Positions 1 through 7,165 of a DNA stretch of 9,934 nt are shown piece by piece. Every line of letters begins with the position of its first letter. Position 1 is the stretch's first letter. The notes beneath the pieces are model-generated. The model did not search any database, had not been told where the DNA came from, and saw nothing but the letters and a program-made list of their open reading frames with translations. Origin of the DNA: Halothece sp. MAG (GTDB taxonomy: Bacteria; Cyanobacteriota; Cyanobacteriia; Cyanobacteriales; Rubidibacteraceae). A program made the position numbers and the translations under genes. The DNA lies in contig JAHEOB010000327.1 in NCBI GenBank assembly GCA_018610095.1, positions 1-9,934 of the forward strand, in the 5' to 3' direction.

Positions 1-224
1 GACCAAAACCGAAATTAGAATAAAAATGCTTTTTTGTCATCGTTTCACTCAGCTAGATGGGTTAAGTAATTGAGTAAAAGCAAGATATCAATTGGTTTTG
101 AAAATTGATTCGATTCTTACATTTCAAAGGCTCATGTTAGTGACCTGTACCTGCAAAAACTGTATAAGAGATAACAATTAACATTTTGATGATAGATTTC
201 AGTTATTCCCCTAGCGGGAGTTAA

Positions 225-341
225 ACAATCAAAATCAGAAATGTTGAACCCAAATCTACAGCTGTTGATGGCAAAGTGTTGCGTGGTATCAAATTGGAAC
301 TGACAATGGGGAGGAAAAAGTTTCTGCTGGTCGTTATGTAA
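225..341 (+). pseudogene. Possible transposase remnant (ISAs1-like DDE fragment)
   Basis: This is a stop-to-stop fragment of about 38 codons with no credible start. Its middle reads AVDGKVLRG (from 261). That resembles the conserved first-Asp motif of ISAs1-type DDE transposases, typically A-V/I-D-G-K-x-L/I-R-G. After this motif the frame becomes unlike the family and stops at 339-341. A second frame over about 302-352 reads DNGEEKVSAGRYVMARL, so a frameshift or internal deletion may separate two pieces. No terminal inverted repeats, target duplication or other transposase domains are visible. It would be a decayed remnant, not a working element. The call rests on one nine-residue motif, so a chance match is possible. 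Confidence 0.35.
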
Positions 342-342
342 T

Positions 343-389
343 GGCGCGATTGACCCGAAGGGTCACCGCTCCGAAGGCGCGATCGCGCT
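343..389. repeat. HIP1-containing nested hairpin repeat
   Basis: A GC-rich island in AT-rich DNA. The arm gcgcgat (344-350) can pair with atcgcgc (382-388). This encloses an inner perfect hairpin, gaccc-gaa-gggtc (352-364). The right arm lies within a 12-bp palindrome (377-388) that contains HIP1 (379-386). Such HIP1-bearing palindromic intergenic units are common in cyanobacterial genomes. It begins two bases beyond the stop of the minus-strand RDD gene, so it could shape that transcript's 3' end. No T-run follows on the minus strand, so it is not a classical intrinsic terminator. Confidence 0.5.
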
Positions 390-391
390 GT

Positions 392-1180
392 TTAAGAGTT
401 TGAATTACGTTGATATGCTAAATAAATTGCCTCTAAAAACGCAGTTGCACTAACATCTTCAGGAAGTTCTTCTAAACTGATAATATCTTTCACTTGATAA
501 GCAAGTTGTCGCGCTAACTTAAGTCTTGCTTGCTTAAGCATTTGCTCTCGTCTTTGTAAATAATCCCGAATCTTTGCAAAATCTTCAGGTGACAACTGGG
601 AAATATCGGCTTCGACTTGTAATTGACTTGCTAAGTTTTCTACTTCTTCTAACAAAGAAAAATTGGCACTAGCAAAAGATTCTTCTTCTTGAATAACGAG
701 CGTTCCTGCTACCCAATCTCCTATGCGTTTTTCTTGCTTGCCAAATATAATTAAAAAAACACCTAAAAAAAAAGTCTCATCAAGGGGTCTGAATAAACTT
801 CGTAATGTTGCTTGTGGTAATTGAATGAGTCTTCCATTATCTTTAATGACTCGAATTTTAACCCAGCGTTTACCTGGTGTCTTTCCTTGCCATAGTGTTT
901 CAAAAAAGACAAAATAACCAACATATGTAGCGAATAAAATAAAGATTTGGATAGCTAATATCCAAAGCCCTGTTTGACCAATAGAAATCCCTAATGATGA
1001 TAACAGGTCTGAAATAACATAAAATCCAAATCCTCCCATTACTAATAATAAGATTAAGATAACCCCAAGAACCAGAAAATCAATTAAAGCAGCGTAGGCT
1101 CGATTACCAATTCCTGCTAGCGTAAAGTCTAGTTCAACACTTTCTGGTGTTTCTAGCGTAAATTTATTAAAAAAATTCAT
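392..1180 (-). CDS. RDD family membrane protein
   Basis: A 262-residue integral membrane protein of the RDD family (PF06271). The N-terminus carries a family-type segment (GNRAYAALIDFLVLG, about 24-38) that runs into the first membrane helix (about 31-54). A second hydrophobic stretch lies at about 71-95, followed by the diagnostic loop GKTPGKRWVKIRVI (99-112). The last part of the domain (about 122-163) contains LRSLFRPLDE and ends in IGDWVAGTLVI. A charged, mostly helical cytoplasmic tail of about 100 residues follows, including DYLQRREQM. In my recollection this tail is usual for cyanobacterial RDD proteins. RDD proteins have been linked to transport or ion homeostasis in a few bacteria, but the role here is unknown. 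It lies 35 bp downstream of another minus-strand membrane-protein gene and near SpoIIM, DUF58 and MoxR, a recurrent neighbourhood. The ATG start fits the family N-terminus; no strong ribosome binding site is seen. Confidence 0.9.
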   Translation of the reverse strand: MNFFNKFTLETPESVELDFTLAGIGNRAYAALIDFLVLGVILILLLVMGGFGFYVISDLLSSLGISIGQTGLWILAIQIFILFATYVGYFVFFETLWQGKTPGKRWVKIRVIKDNGRLIQLPQATLRSLFRPLDETFFLGVFLIIFGKQEKRIGDWVAGTLVIQEEESFASANFSLLEEVENLASQLQVEADISQLSPEDFAKIRDYLQRREQMLKQARLKLARQLAYQVKDIISLEELPEDVSATAFLEAIYLAYQRNSNS

Positions 1181-1206
1181 AAGTGCATTTACATTGGCTA
1201 TAGATT

Positions 1207-1228
1207 AGGATTCCCCTAGGATTCCCCT
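1207..1228. repeat. 11-bp perfect tandem repeat across a stop codon
   Basis: Two adjacent copies of aggattcccct occupy 1207-1217 and 1218-1228. Read on the minus strand, the repeat straddles the stop codon (1216-1218) of the upstream membrane-protein gene. The first copy encodes its last residues and the second lies past the stop. It looks like a local slippage duplication. Confidence 0.7.
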
Positions 1229-2004
1229 GATTCTAAATCAATTCCTTCTTTACGACTACGTAAATCATAGTAAGTAACACCTTTAATTGTTTGCCAAATT
1301 GGAAGTGTTAGAGGATTTACTGTAAGACTCAGTATTAAATTGACTAAAGGATAAATGCTTTCTGGTAAATTAAATTGTAAAAAAAGATTTAAAGCTATAG
1401 CAATAGCTGTAATAGGGAGTGTAATCAAAAAAGCAATCGAAAAAATCCACATTATGCGTCCAACTGAACTTTTTGTTAATTCCCAACTTCGACTAATTAC
1501 TTCAGTTGCAGAATTATTATTTTCAACGGCAATTGGAACCTCTGACAATGATATCCGTGAAAAAATCCAAATATAACTTGAAATGAACCAAAGCCCCATT
1601 AATAGAATACTAATAAAATTAAATACAGGCGAATCAAATGTATTTATGATGCTAACAATAATGCCTGCAGGAATTGCTACGATAATCATTGTAAGAGCTA
1701 CAGTTAAACCTACCAAAATAGGGGCTTCAAGAAATGTGCATAAGCGAGGGTTAATATTGCGACGAGCTTCACTGACTGTTTCAGGACTTGCAAGTGCTTC
1801 TTGATAGGCTAACCGAGACAGCAATCCCGAAATGGCAAAAAATTTAGCCCATCCGTAAAAGGGAACAATCGCCCAAAGATTGGCAATAAAAGCTTGTTTA
1901 TAATAAACTGAAAAGCGATCACGATAAATCCGTAATGCAGCACTAACGACATTACCAACACTGATGGGTCCTAGGGGCTGAGGTGAACTTATTTTGTTAG
2001 ACAT
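1216..2004 (-). CDS. Conserved multi-pass membrane protein, function unknown
   Basis: A 262-residue hydrophobic protein that I cannot assign to a characterised family. After a short cytoplasmic N-terminus containing PISVGNVVSAALRIYRDRF (about 13-31), about five membrane segments are visible: about 38-60, 92-120, 128-152, 183-210 and 215-240. Conserved-looking features are YGWAKFFAISGLLSRLAYQE (50-69), an EARRNINPRL segment (79-88), and the terminal IWQTIKGVTYYDLRSRKEG. The overall plan resembles the membrane domain of the COG4781/glycerophosphodiester phosphodiesterase membrane family, with no catalytic domain attached. That resemblance is only suggestive. The gene lies 35 bp upstream of the RDD gene on the same strand, probably co-transcribed, and is divergent from spoIIM with 69 bp between the chosen starts. 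The context suggests a partner of the MoxR-associated membrane proteins. Confidence 0.85.
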   Translation of the reverse strand: MSNKISSPQPLGPISVGNVVSAALRIYRDRFSVYYKQAFIANLWAIVPFYGWAKFFAISGLLSRLAYQEALASPETVSEARRNINPRLCTFLEAPILVGLTVALTMIIVAIPAGIIVSIINTFDSPVFNFISILLMGLWFISSYIWIFSRISLSEVPIAVENNNSATEVISRSWELTKSSVGRIMWIFSIAFLITLPITAIAIALNLFLQFNLPESIYPLVNLILSLTVNPLTLPIWQTIKGVTYYDLRSRKEGIDLESGES

Positions 2005-2073
2005 TTTCTAATCAATTAATTCAATTAATCCTACAATATTTTTACCAGTGCTAGAGACTTTTTGCAAACTTTC
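2005..2073. promoter_or_regulatory. Divergent intergenic promoter region
   Basis: A 69-bp AT-rich gap between two divergently oriented genes must hold, or lie close to, promoters for both directions. A -10-like hexamer tacaat (2032-2037) is in the right direction for spoIIM, but no good -35 lies 17 bp upstream. A perfect 9-bp tandem repeat, tcaattaat, occupies 2012-2020 and 2021-2029 and could be an operator or simply AT-rich slippage. Individual promoter elements are weakly supported. Confidence 0.35.
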
Positions 2074-3039
2074 ATGAATATTCAACGTTGGATTGCTCGA
2101 CGGGAACCAAACTGGAAACGACTAGATAGCCTACTTCAGAAAGTCGAGAAACAAGGAATCAAAAAGCTTCCAGCAAAAGAAATAAGGGAATTATCTAGTT
2201 TATACCGATCCCTATCAGCAGATTTAGCCCGTGCTAAAACGTATGATGTCGGAAGCACTTTAATTAAAGATTTACAGAATCTAACTTCTCGTGCCTATAG
2301 TCAAATTTATCAAGGGTCAGGCCGTCACAACTGGAAAGCTATCTTAGATTTTTATCGCTGGGGATTTCCAGAAGTGGTGCAGAAAACGTTGCGATATACG
2401 CTTGTGGCAACAGCCTTTTTTCTGGCAGGTGGATTAATTGCTTGGTGGTATGCCTGGCAAGATCCCGTCTTTATTTCTTTAGTCGTTCCTGAAAATCTGA
2501 TTACGAAAGTTCGTGATGAACAGGAATTGTGGATGGGGTCAATTCTTGGAACCGAACCTGTCGCATCTAGTCAAATTATGATTAATAATATGTCAGTTGC
2601 CTTTAAAGTAGTTGGTAGCGGTATTATTGCTGGCGTTGGAACTATATATATTTTATTTAATAATGGGTTGCTAATGGGAACCATTGCCTCTCTTGTGGGA
2701 AAAAATAATTTAGCGTATCCTTTTTGGGCGTTTGTTTTTCCCCATGGTTCTTTAGAATTACCAGCTATTTTTCTATCAGGAGGAGCGGGGTTACTAATTG
2801 CAAAAGGTTTGCTTTTCCCTGGCGATTATTATCGGAGGGATGCTTTAAAAACTTATGGTGTCAGTGCTGCTCAGTTATTGTTTGGAATTGTACCACTTTT
2901 GTTTATTGCAGGGATCATTGAAGGGTTTATTTCCCCTAATCCTGCTATTCCTGATTCCATTAAATATCTGTTAGGAATAATACTATTTGCGTTATTATGT
3001 TTATACTGTACTCGACAAAAAAACAATTCTGATTTTTAA
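2074..3039 (+). CDS. Stage II sporulation protein M-like (SpoIIM/DUF95) membrane protein
   Basis: A 321-residue membrane protein of the SpoIIM/DUF95 family (PF01944). A cytoplasmic N-terminal part of about 100 residues, MNIQRWIARREPNW onward, contains a helical LSSLYRSLSADLARAK stretch. About five to six membrane helices follow, roughly at 108-127, 172-197, 210-222, 228-248, 263-285 and 298-313. The family's most conserved stretch, FPHGSLELPAIFLSGGAGL (222-240), is present. In Bacillus, SpoIIM acts with SpoIID and SpoIIP in engulfment. Non-sporulating bacteria such as cyanobacteria keep homologues of unknown role, often beside MoxR, DUF58 and RDD genes as here. I chose the ATG at 2074, which matches the usual family start; an in-frame TTG at 2062 would add four residues. 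The gene is alone on the plus strand and converges on DUF58 with a 4-bp overlap of the ends. Confidence 0.9.
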   Translation: MNIQRWIARREPNWKRLDSLLQKVEKQGIKKLPAKEIRELSSLYRSLSADLARAKTYDVGSTLIKDLQNLTSRAYSQIYQGSGRHNWKAILDFYRWGFPEVVQKTLRYTLVATAFFLAGGLIAWWYAWQDPVFISLVVPENLITKVRDEQELWMGSILGTEPVASSQIMINNMSVAFKVVGSGIIAGVGTIYILFNNGLLMGTIASLVGKNNLAYPFWAFVFPHGSLELPAIFLSGGAGLLIAKGLLFPGDYYRRDALKTYGVSAAQLLFGIVPLLFIAGIIEGFISPNPAIPDSIKYLLGIILFALLCLYCTRQKNNSDF

Positions 3040-4346
3040 AGCAAGTTACGGGCTTTAATCTGCAAATAACGATCCACTAATTGTTCACTAATTTGATTAA
3101 CAGGTGCATCTAATACCAAAACCCCTTTTTGTTGTAATCTCCCTAGGGCAACTTTACGTTGCGAGAGTAAATCTAATGCTACCGCACGTTGATAAAGATT
3201 CATTAAGCTATCCGTTTGTTGGTGGGCAATTTCATCGACTTGCGGATCTCGTAAAGTGACACAAAAAGGTAAATAACGAGGGGTTAGTCGTTCCATCGCT
3301 GACAAAAGTTCTGCTGAGGCAGTGGTATCAATTACATCGGTAATTAAAACCACTAAGGCACGACGATTTTCTTGCTTAAGGAATTGAGTAATGGCATTAA
3401 AATAATCGGGTTCTAATAACTTGGGTTGTAAAGGGGTTAAGTGTTCAATGATTTTAAATAGTTGATCTTGTCCTCTTTCTGGAGGCATCCAAGTGACAAT
3501 GTCACGGTCAAATACGCCGATTCCTACGCGATCGCCGCGATTTAAGCCAGCTAACGCAAGGGATAATGTGCTGTTTAATCCCCAATCAAAACGTTTCAAT
3601 CCCTGCACTTGGGCTGTCATTAAGCGACCTCGATCTAATAACACAATTAGGGTTTGTTCTCGTTCGGTTTCTAACACTCGAATCATGGGACGATTCCGCC
3701 GTGCTGTAGCTTTCCAATCAATGAAACGGGGATCGTCTCCTGTGACATATTCTCGCAATTCACGAAATTCGGTGCCTTGATGAAAATGATGACGAGAACT
3801 GATTGTCCCAACTTGGTTTAACGCAAGGCGAACACTCAGCGATCGCAGCCCAATTAAATCAGGATAGACAGCAACTTTCTGATTCCCTTGAGCCTTCCAA
3901 GCATACCATCCTAATTTCCATGTTCCTAATTGTCTCAGCTGAATATCTCCCCAGAAAAATTCGCCACGACGATCTGGAAAAACGCTATAACTAAGTTCTT
4001 CCATGGTGTGAGGTGCTAAGGTAGTTTCTAAAGTGGGATTTGAAACAGAAAAAATGGAAGGGTAATTATCTTTGAGAATAACTTGTGCTTGTTGATTTTT
4101 AGCTTGTATGGAAAGCGTAACGGTATTTTCTCGTCCCACAGAAAGTTTGGGTAAAGGATGGCGATTAACAGTCACTCGATTTTTTTTGACCCGTTGCCCG
4201 TCTAAAATTGTTAAACTTAAAACCACTAAATTAAATAAAATGATGGCTAATATACCAACTTGAATACTGGTAACAATAGCCAAAAAAAATGCCATTACCA
4301 TCCCAACCAGTAAAAGATAATAAACGCGTCTAGCAGGAATAATCAT
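3036..4346 (-). CDS. DUF58 domain protein (MoxR partner, VWA-like)
   Basis: A 436-residue protein. Two N-terminal membrane helices (about 9-28 and 30-48) are followed by a beta-rich region and then the DUF58 core (PF01882). The signature GTEFRELREYVTGDDPRFID is at 191-210, continuing WKATARRNRPMIRV to 224. Beyond it lies a VWA-like fold beginning IVLLDRGRLM (234-243), where a classical MIDAS would show DxSxS. Here the serines are replaced (D238, G240, L242), so metal binding by that site is doubtful. DUF58 proteins are typically encoded next to MoxR AAA+ ATPases and are thought to work with them in protein-complex assembly. This gene is last in the minus-strand run, 23 bp after moxR. It ends inside the oppositely oriented spoIIM stop region. 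No clear Shine-Dalgarno sequence precedes the ATG. Confidence 0.93.
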   Translation of the reverse strand: MIIPARRVYYLLLVGMVMAFFLAIVTSIQVGILAIILFNLVVLSLTILDGQRVKKNRVTVNRHPLPKLSVGRENTVTLSIQAKNQQAQVILKDNYPSIFSVSNPTLETTLAPHTMEELSYSVFPDRRGEFFWGDIQLRQLGTWKLGWYAWKAQGNQKVAVYPDLIGLRSLSVRLALNQVGTISSRHHFHQGTEFRELREYVTGDDPRFIDWKATARRNRPMIRVLETEREQTLIVLLDRGRLMTAQVQGLKRFDWGLNSTLSLALAGLNRGDRVGIGVFDRDIVTWMPPERGQDQLFKIIEHLTPLQPKLLEPDYFNAITQFLKQENRRALVVLITDVIDTTASAELLSAMERLTPRYLPFCVTLRDPQVDEIAHQQTDSLMNLYQRAVALDLLSQRKVALGRLQQKGVLVLDAPVNQISEQLVDRYLQIKARNLL

Positions 4347-4369
4347 AGCTAATTGATTCGATGTACTAC

Positions 4370-5332
4370 TTATCTAGGAACAGGAACTTGTTTCAAAATT
4401 TTGCCAATTACTTCCTCTGAAGTTAATCCTTCTAATTGAGCTTCTGAATTAAGAATGAGACGATGACGTAACAGCGGCCATGCCATACTTTTTACATCAT
4501 CAGGAGTCACATAATTCTTCCCAGATAACCATGCTTGGGCTTTACTGGTGTGTAACCACATAACCGCAGCACGAGGAGAAGCACCTAGATTTAAGTCAGG
4601 ATTTTCCCGAGTTTTATCAATTAAATCTAATAAATAATCTAACACATTATCCTCAACTTTAACGTATTTTACCTCTTCACGAGCAACGAGAATTTCCTCC
4701 ACTGTTGCTTCTGGTTTTAATTGGTCTAAATTAACAGATTCTCCTTTAGATTGATTTTGAAAATTGAGCAATATTTGTTTTTCTAAATCACGCTTAGGAT
4801 AAGTAATATCGAGTTTAAATAAAAATCGATCTAATTGAGCTTCTGGAAGGGGATAAGTTCCTTCAAATTCTAAAGAGTTTTGTGTTGCAATGACCCAAAA
4901 AAAGTCAGATAATGGTAAAGTGTTACCATCTAATGTCACTTGTTGCTCTTGCATTGCTTCCAATAGAGCAGCTTGCGCTTTGGGTGGGGTGCGATTAATT
5001 TCGTCCGCTAATAGAATTTGGGTAAAAATAGGACCTTTCTTGAGGTGAAACTCATTGGTATTGAAATCAAAAATATTGGTTCCGATAATATCTGATGGCA
5101 AAACATCTGGCGTTAGCTGAAGACGGCGAAAATCCGCTTTAATTAATTTGGATAATGCTTTTAGTAATAAGGTTTTTCCTGTTCCTGGAACCCCTTCAAG
5201 GATGATATGTCCTCCACTCAAAAGGGCAACCAGAAGTTGTTGAACAATATCAGATTGACCAACAATAACCTCCTCTAATGCTTGACCAATTCTAAGGAAT
5301 CTTTGATAATCAGGTTTAATGTTATTACTCAT
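4370..5332 (-). CDS. MoxR-family AAA+ ATPase
   Basis: A 320-residue cytoplasmic AAA+ ATPase of the MoxR family (AAA_3 plus lid domain). Visible motifs in order: Walker A GVPGTGKT (47-54), Walker B ILLADEINR (106-114), sensor 1 VIATQN (147-152), the conserved PLPEAQLDRF with its likely arginine finger (161-170), and sensor 2 GASPRAA (250-256). All key residues are present and the length is normal, so it should be an active ATPase. MoxR proteins act as chaperone-like remodelers that assemble complexes or insert cofactors, usually with a VWA/DUF58 partner. The gene lies 6 bp after DUF4350 and 23 bp before DUF58, consistent with an operon. Its substrate in cyanobacteria is not known. I do not assign a gene symbol beyond the family. 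Confidence 0.96.
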   Translation of the reverse strand: MSNNIKPDYQRFLRIGQALEEVIVGQSDIVQQLLVALLSGGHIILEGVPGTGKTLLLKALSKLIKADFRRLQLTPDVLPSDIIGTNIFDFNTNEFHLKKGPIFTQILLADEINRTPPKAQAALLEAMQEQQVTLDGNTLPLSDFFWVIATQNSLEFEGTYPLPEAQLDRFLFKLDITYPKRDLEKQILLNFQNQSKGESVNLDQLKPEATVEEILVAREEVKYVKVEDNVLDYLLDLIDKTRENPDLNLGASPRAAVMWLHTSKAQAWLSGKNYVTPDDVKSMAWPLLRHRLILNSEAQLEGLTSEEVIGKILKQVPVPR

Positions 5333-5338
5333 AGATAA

Positions 5339-6457
5339 TTAATTATTTTTGGAAACTTCATTTTTTATCTTTTGCCATTGTTGCATCCATTGAATTAACT
5401 GTAAATCACTTAAAGCAGGTTTATTAGATTTAAAACTGAGCAATCTTTTTAATTGCGTGGCTGGTTTCTGAGTTTGCTGAACCCAAGCATCAATCAGAGC
5501 TTGATCATCTAGTATATTGGTTTTGATTCCTAATTGTTTTTGAAGTTGTAATTGTTCTTCCTTACCAATCATATCTATAACAAAGTCACGACTTTTTCCT
5601 TTTTCTAATAATGAGGCTAAGGCATCAATATAGGCTTTGCTATTGTTGGTTTTTATTGGATTTAATTGTAATTTATTTCCTAATCTAAAATTATGATTCC
5701 ACATCGCAATTAAGAAAATAATGAAGCCTTGAATGCATAAAAGGATTACAGGCGTTTGAGTTAAATAAGCTAACCAACCTTCTCCTTGTTCAGATTTAGT
5801 ATCTCTTTCTTTTTGTTTACTTACTTGATTTCGATAACCATGAATATATTCATCCACCAAAATTTTACTCGGTTTATAAGATTCAAGTACTTTAGCTAAA
5901 AATTCATGATTACTCAAGTTATTTTGATAAGCATTGGCGGCTAAATAAGGAGTTGTTGAATAAATCAATTGTCCCTTTCCAATTTGTTTTTCCCATACAA
6001 TTGCCCCAAATTCATCTTTCAAAATAGTACTGTTAGCTTGTTGCTTTCTACGAGTTGTCTCTATTTTAATATTTCCGTGAGGAGTGTCATGTTGGGTACT
6101 AAAGGAAGCTTTAGTTACAGGCGTTGTTCTCCCCAGTATTACTAACGTATTACCTTGTTTGATCCAATTAGCTTCCTTGTCTGTTATTGATGCATTGTTC
6201 CAATTACAGTAAATTCTCAATAGCAGAACAGAATTTTCTTCTTGGCTATCACGTAAAGATTGAAAGTTTTGTTGCCATCGTTGTATCGGTATATCTCGAT
6301 CTTCCATCAAACGATACCAAGCGTAATAGCCATTAGGAGATTTTCCATAACTAGAGCAATGAGCTGATTGATTTACAGTCGGCATCCATGCAAAAAACAG
6401 AATTAAACTAGCAATAATACTTAAAAATATCCATGTTTTTCGGGACAATCTTCTCAT
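5339..6457 (-). CDS. DUF4350 domain-containing membrane protein
   Basis: A 372-residue protein. An N-terminal membrane anchor or uncleaved signal (about 9-26) is followed by an extracytoplasmic DUF4350-type domain, with SPNGYYAWYRLMEDRDIPI (40-58) and NTLVILGRTTP (103-113). GKGQLIYSTTPYLAANAY (160-177) and the strongly conserved DEYIHGYR (202-209) come next. A second membrane helix lies at about 234-253, followed by a cytoplasmic helical tail to the C-terminus. The fold of DUF4350 is thought to resemble a glutamine-amidotransferase-like (ABC transporter accessory) domain without enzymatic residues. That is family knowledge and not shown here. The ATG overlaps the upstream DUF4129 stop as ATGA (4 bp), a sign of translational coupling, and moxR begins 6 bp downstream. 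It is probably a membrane component of the MoxR complex. Confidence 0.88.
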   Translation of the reverse strand: MRRLSRKTWIFLSIIASLILFFAWMPTVNQSAHCSSYGKSPNGYYAWYRLMEDRDIPIQRWQQNFQSLRDSQEENSVLLLRIYCNWNNASITDKEANWIKQGNTLVILGRTTPVTKASFSTQHDTPHGNIKIETTRRKQQANSTILKDEFGAIVWEKQIGKGQLIYSTTPYLAANAYQNNLSNHEFLAKVLESYKPSKILVDEYIHGYRNQVSKQKERDTKSEQGEGWLAYLTQTPVILLCIQGFIIFLIAMWNHNFRLGNKLQLNPIKTNNSKAYIDALASLLEKGKSRDFVIDMIGKEEQLQLQKQLGIKTNILDDQALIDAWVQQTQKPATQLKRLLSFKSNKPALSDLQLIQWMQQWQKIKNEVSKNN

Positions 6458-7065
6458 GTTTTTTCAATCTCCCCATAAGCAGACCAACAGGTTTCTAGTA
6501 ATGATAATGAAGCTGATACATTACCAAAGCATAATTCCTGATGGATTTGAAGTAGCTGTTGATAAGGTTCAGGTTGGATCAATGATGCAATGAGTTTTCC
6601 ATATTCTCCGTCGGTTCGGCTTGCTTGGTGTGGGGCAATGCCTTGATTATGCAATGTTTGTAACATAGCTTGATATAAACATTGACACGCTTCATAATAA
6701 TTTTCCTGTTGTTGAAATTTTTGGGCTTGCTTAACCCAATGGGTAATTGACCATTCTGGAGAAGAGGAATTGACTGTTCGGGAAGCAAGTGGATTCTTGA
6801 ATTTCCTCCTTTCAGATTTCAGATAAAATTTAACCCAACGCAGAATTTTTAATGTTATCCAAATTAATAACCCAGCAACAATGAGCCAAAAAAGAAGTTT
6901 AATAATAACAATTACAATACGAGCGTCTAAGGATGGTAATGGTAGATCGCCTGCATTTTCAGTGAACTTCCTTGCGATTAGTTCCAATTGTTCTGAAATT
7001 TTTTGTTGCAGTTTAGAAAGTTTCCATCCTAAAGTCGTTGTTTCCACAGCACTCATTAACGTCAT
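6454..7065 (-). CDS. DUF4129 domain-containing membrane protein
   Basis: A 203-residue protein. A polar helical N-terminus of about 45 residues precedes one clear membrane helix (about 49-75), a basic segment and then a C-terminal DUF4129 domain (about 105-203). The family signature is visible: HWVKQAQKFQQQENYYEACQ, then ASRTDGEYGKLI, then QPEPYQQLLQIHQELCFG. DUF4129 often forms the C-terminal cytoplasmic domain of membrane transglutaminase-like proteins associated with MoxR and DUF58. Here it is a stand-alone, short version with no transglutaminase domain. It is the first gene of the run DUF4129-DUF4350-MoxR-DUF58. The start could be the ATG at 7065 or the ATG at 7056 (MSAVETT); neither has a good Shine-Dalgarno sequence. 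Its function is unknown beyond this context. Confidence 0.87.
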   Translation of the reverse strand: MTLMSAVETTTLGWKLSKLQQKISEQLELIARKFTENAGDLPLPSLDARIVIVIIKLLFWLIVAGLLIWITLKILRWVKFYLKSERRKFKNPLASRTVNSSSPEWSITHWVKQAQKFQQQENYYEACQCLYQAMLQTLHNQGIAPHQASRTDGEYGKLIASLIQPEPYQQLLQIHQELCFGNVSASLSLLETCWSAYGEIEKT

Positions 7066-7165
7066 TTTTGATTACAATCTACCGATTATGCTATTGCAAC
7101 GCCTCAAATTGAATTTATCTTAACTCCCAAATAAAGGACTGTATTGGGTAAGGTGCTACATACTT

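Noticed and set aside
1..224. Left-edge stretch searched for a gene or structured RNA
   Set aside because: It is AT-rich, with no frame showing family motifs and no clear tRNA or riboswitch folding. Nothing supportable was found.
3493..3780. 95-codon plus-strand open frame opposite DUF58
   Set aside because: It is a mirror of the conserved DUF58 core. Its composition (rich in Arg, Ser, Asn) is typical of an antisense shadow.
6579..6788. 69-codon minus-strand frame inside DUF4129
   Set aside because: It overlaps the conserved DUF4129 signature in another frame, and no protein-like features were seen.
392..7065. The MoxR cluster as a recently acquired defence island
   Set aside because: MoxR-VWA pairs occur in some defence contexts. 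Here there is no nuclease, methylase or integrase, and the partners match a widespread housekeeping-like membrane set.
6881..7123. 80-codon plus-strand frame crossing the DUF4129 start
   Set aside because: Mostly antisense to the membrane helix of DUF4129 and without a credible start context.
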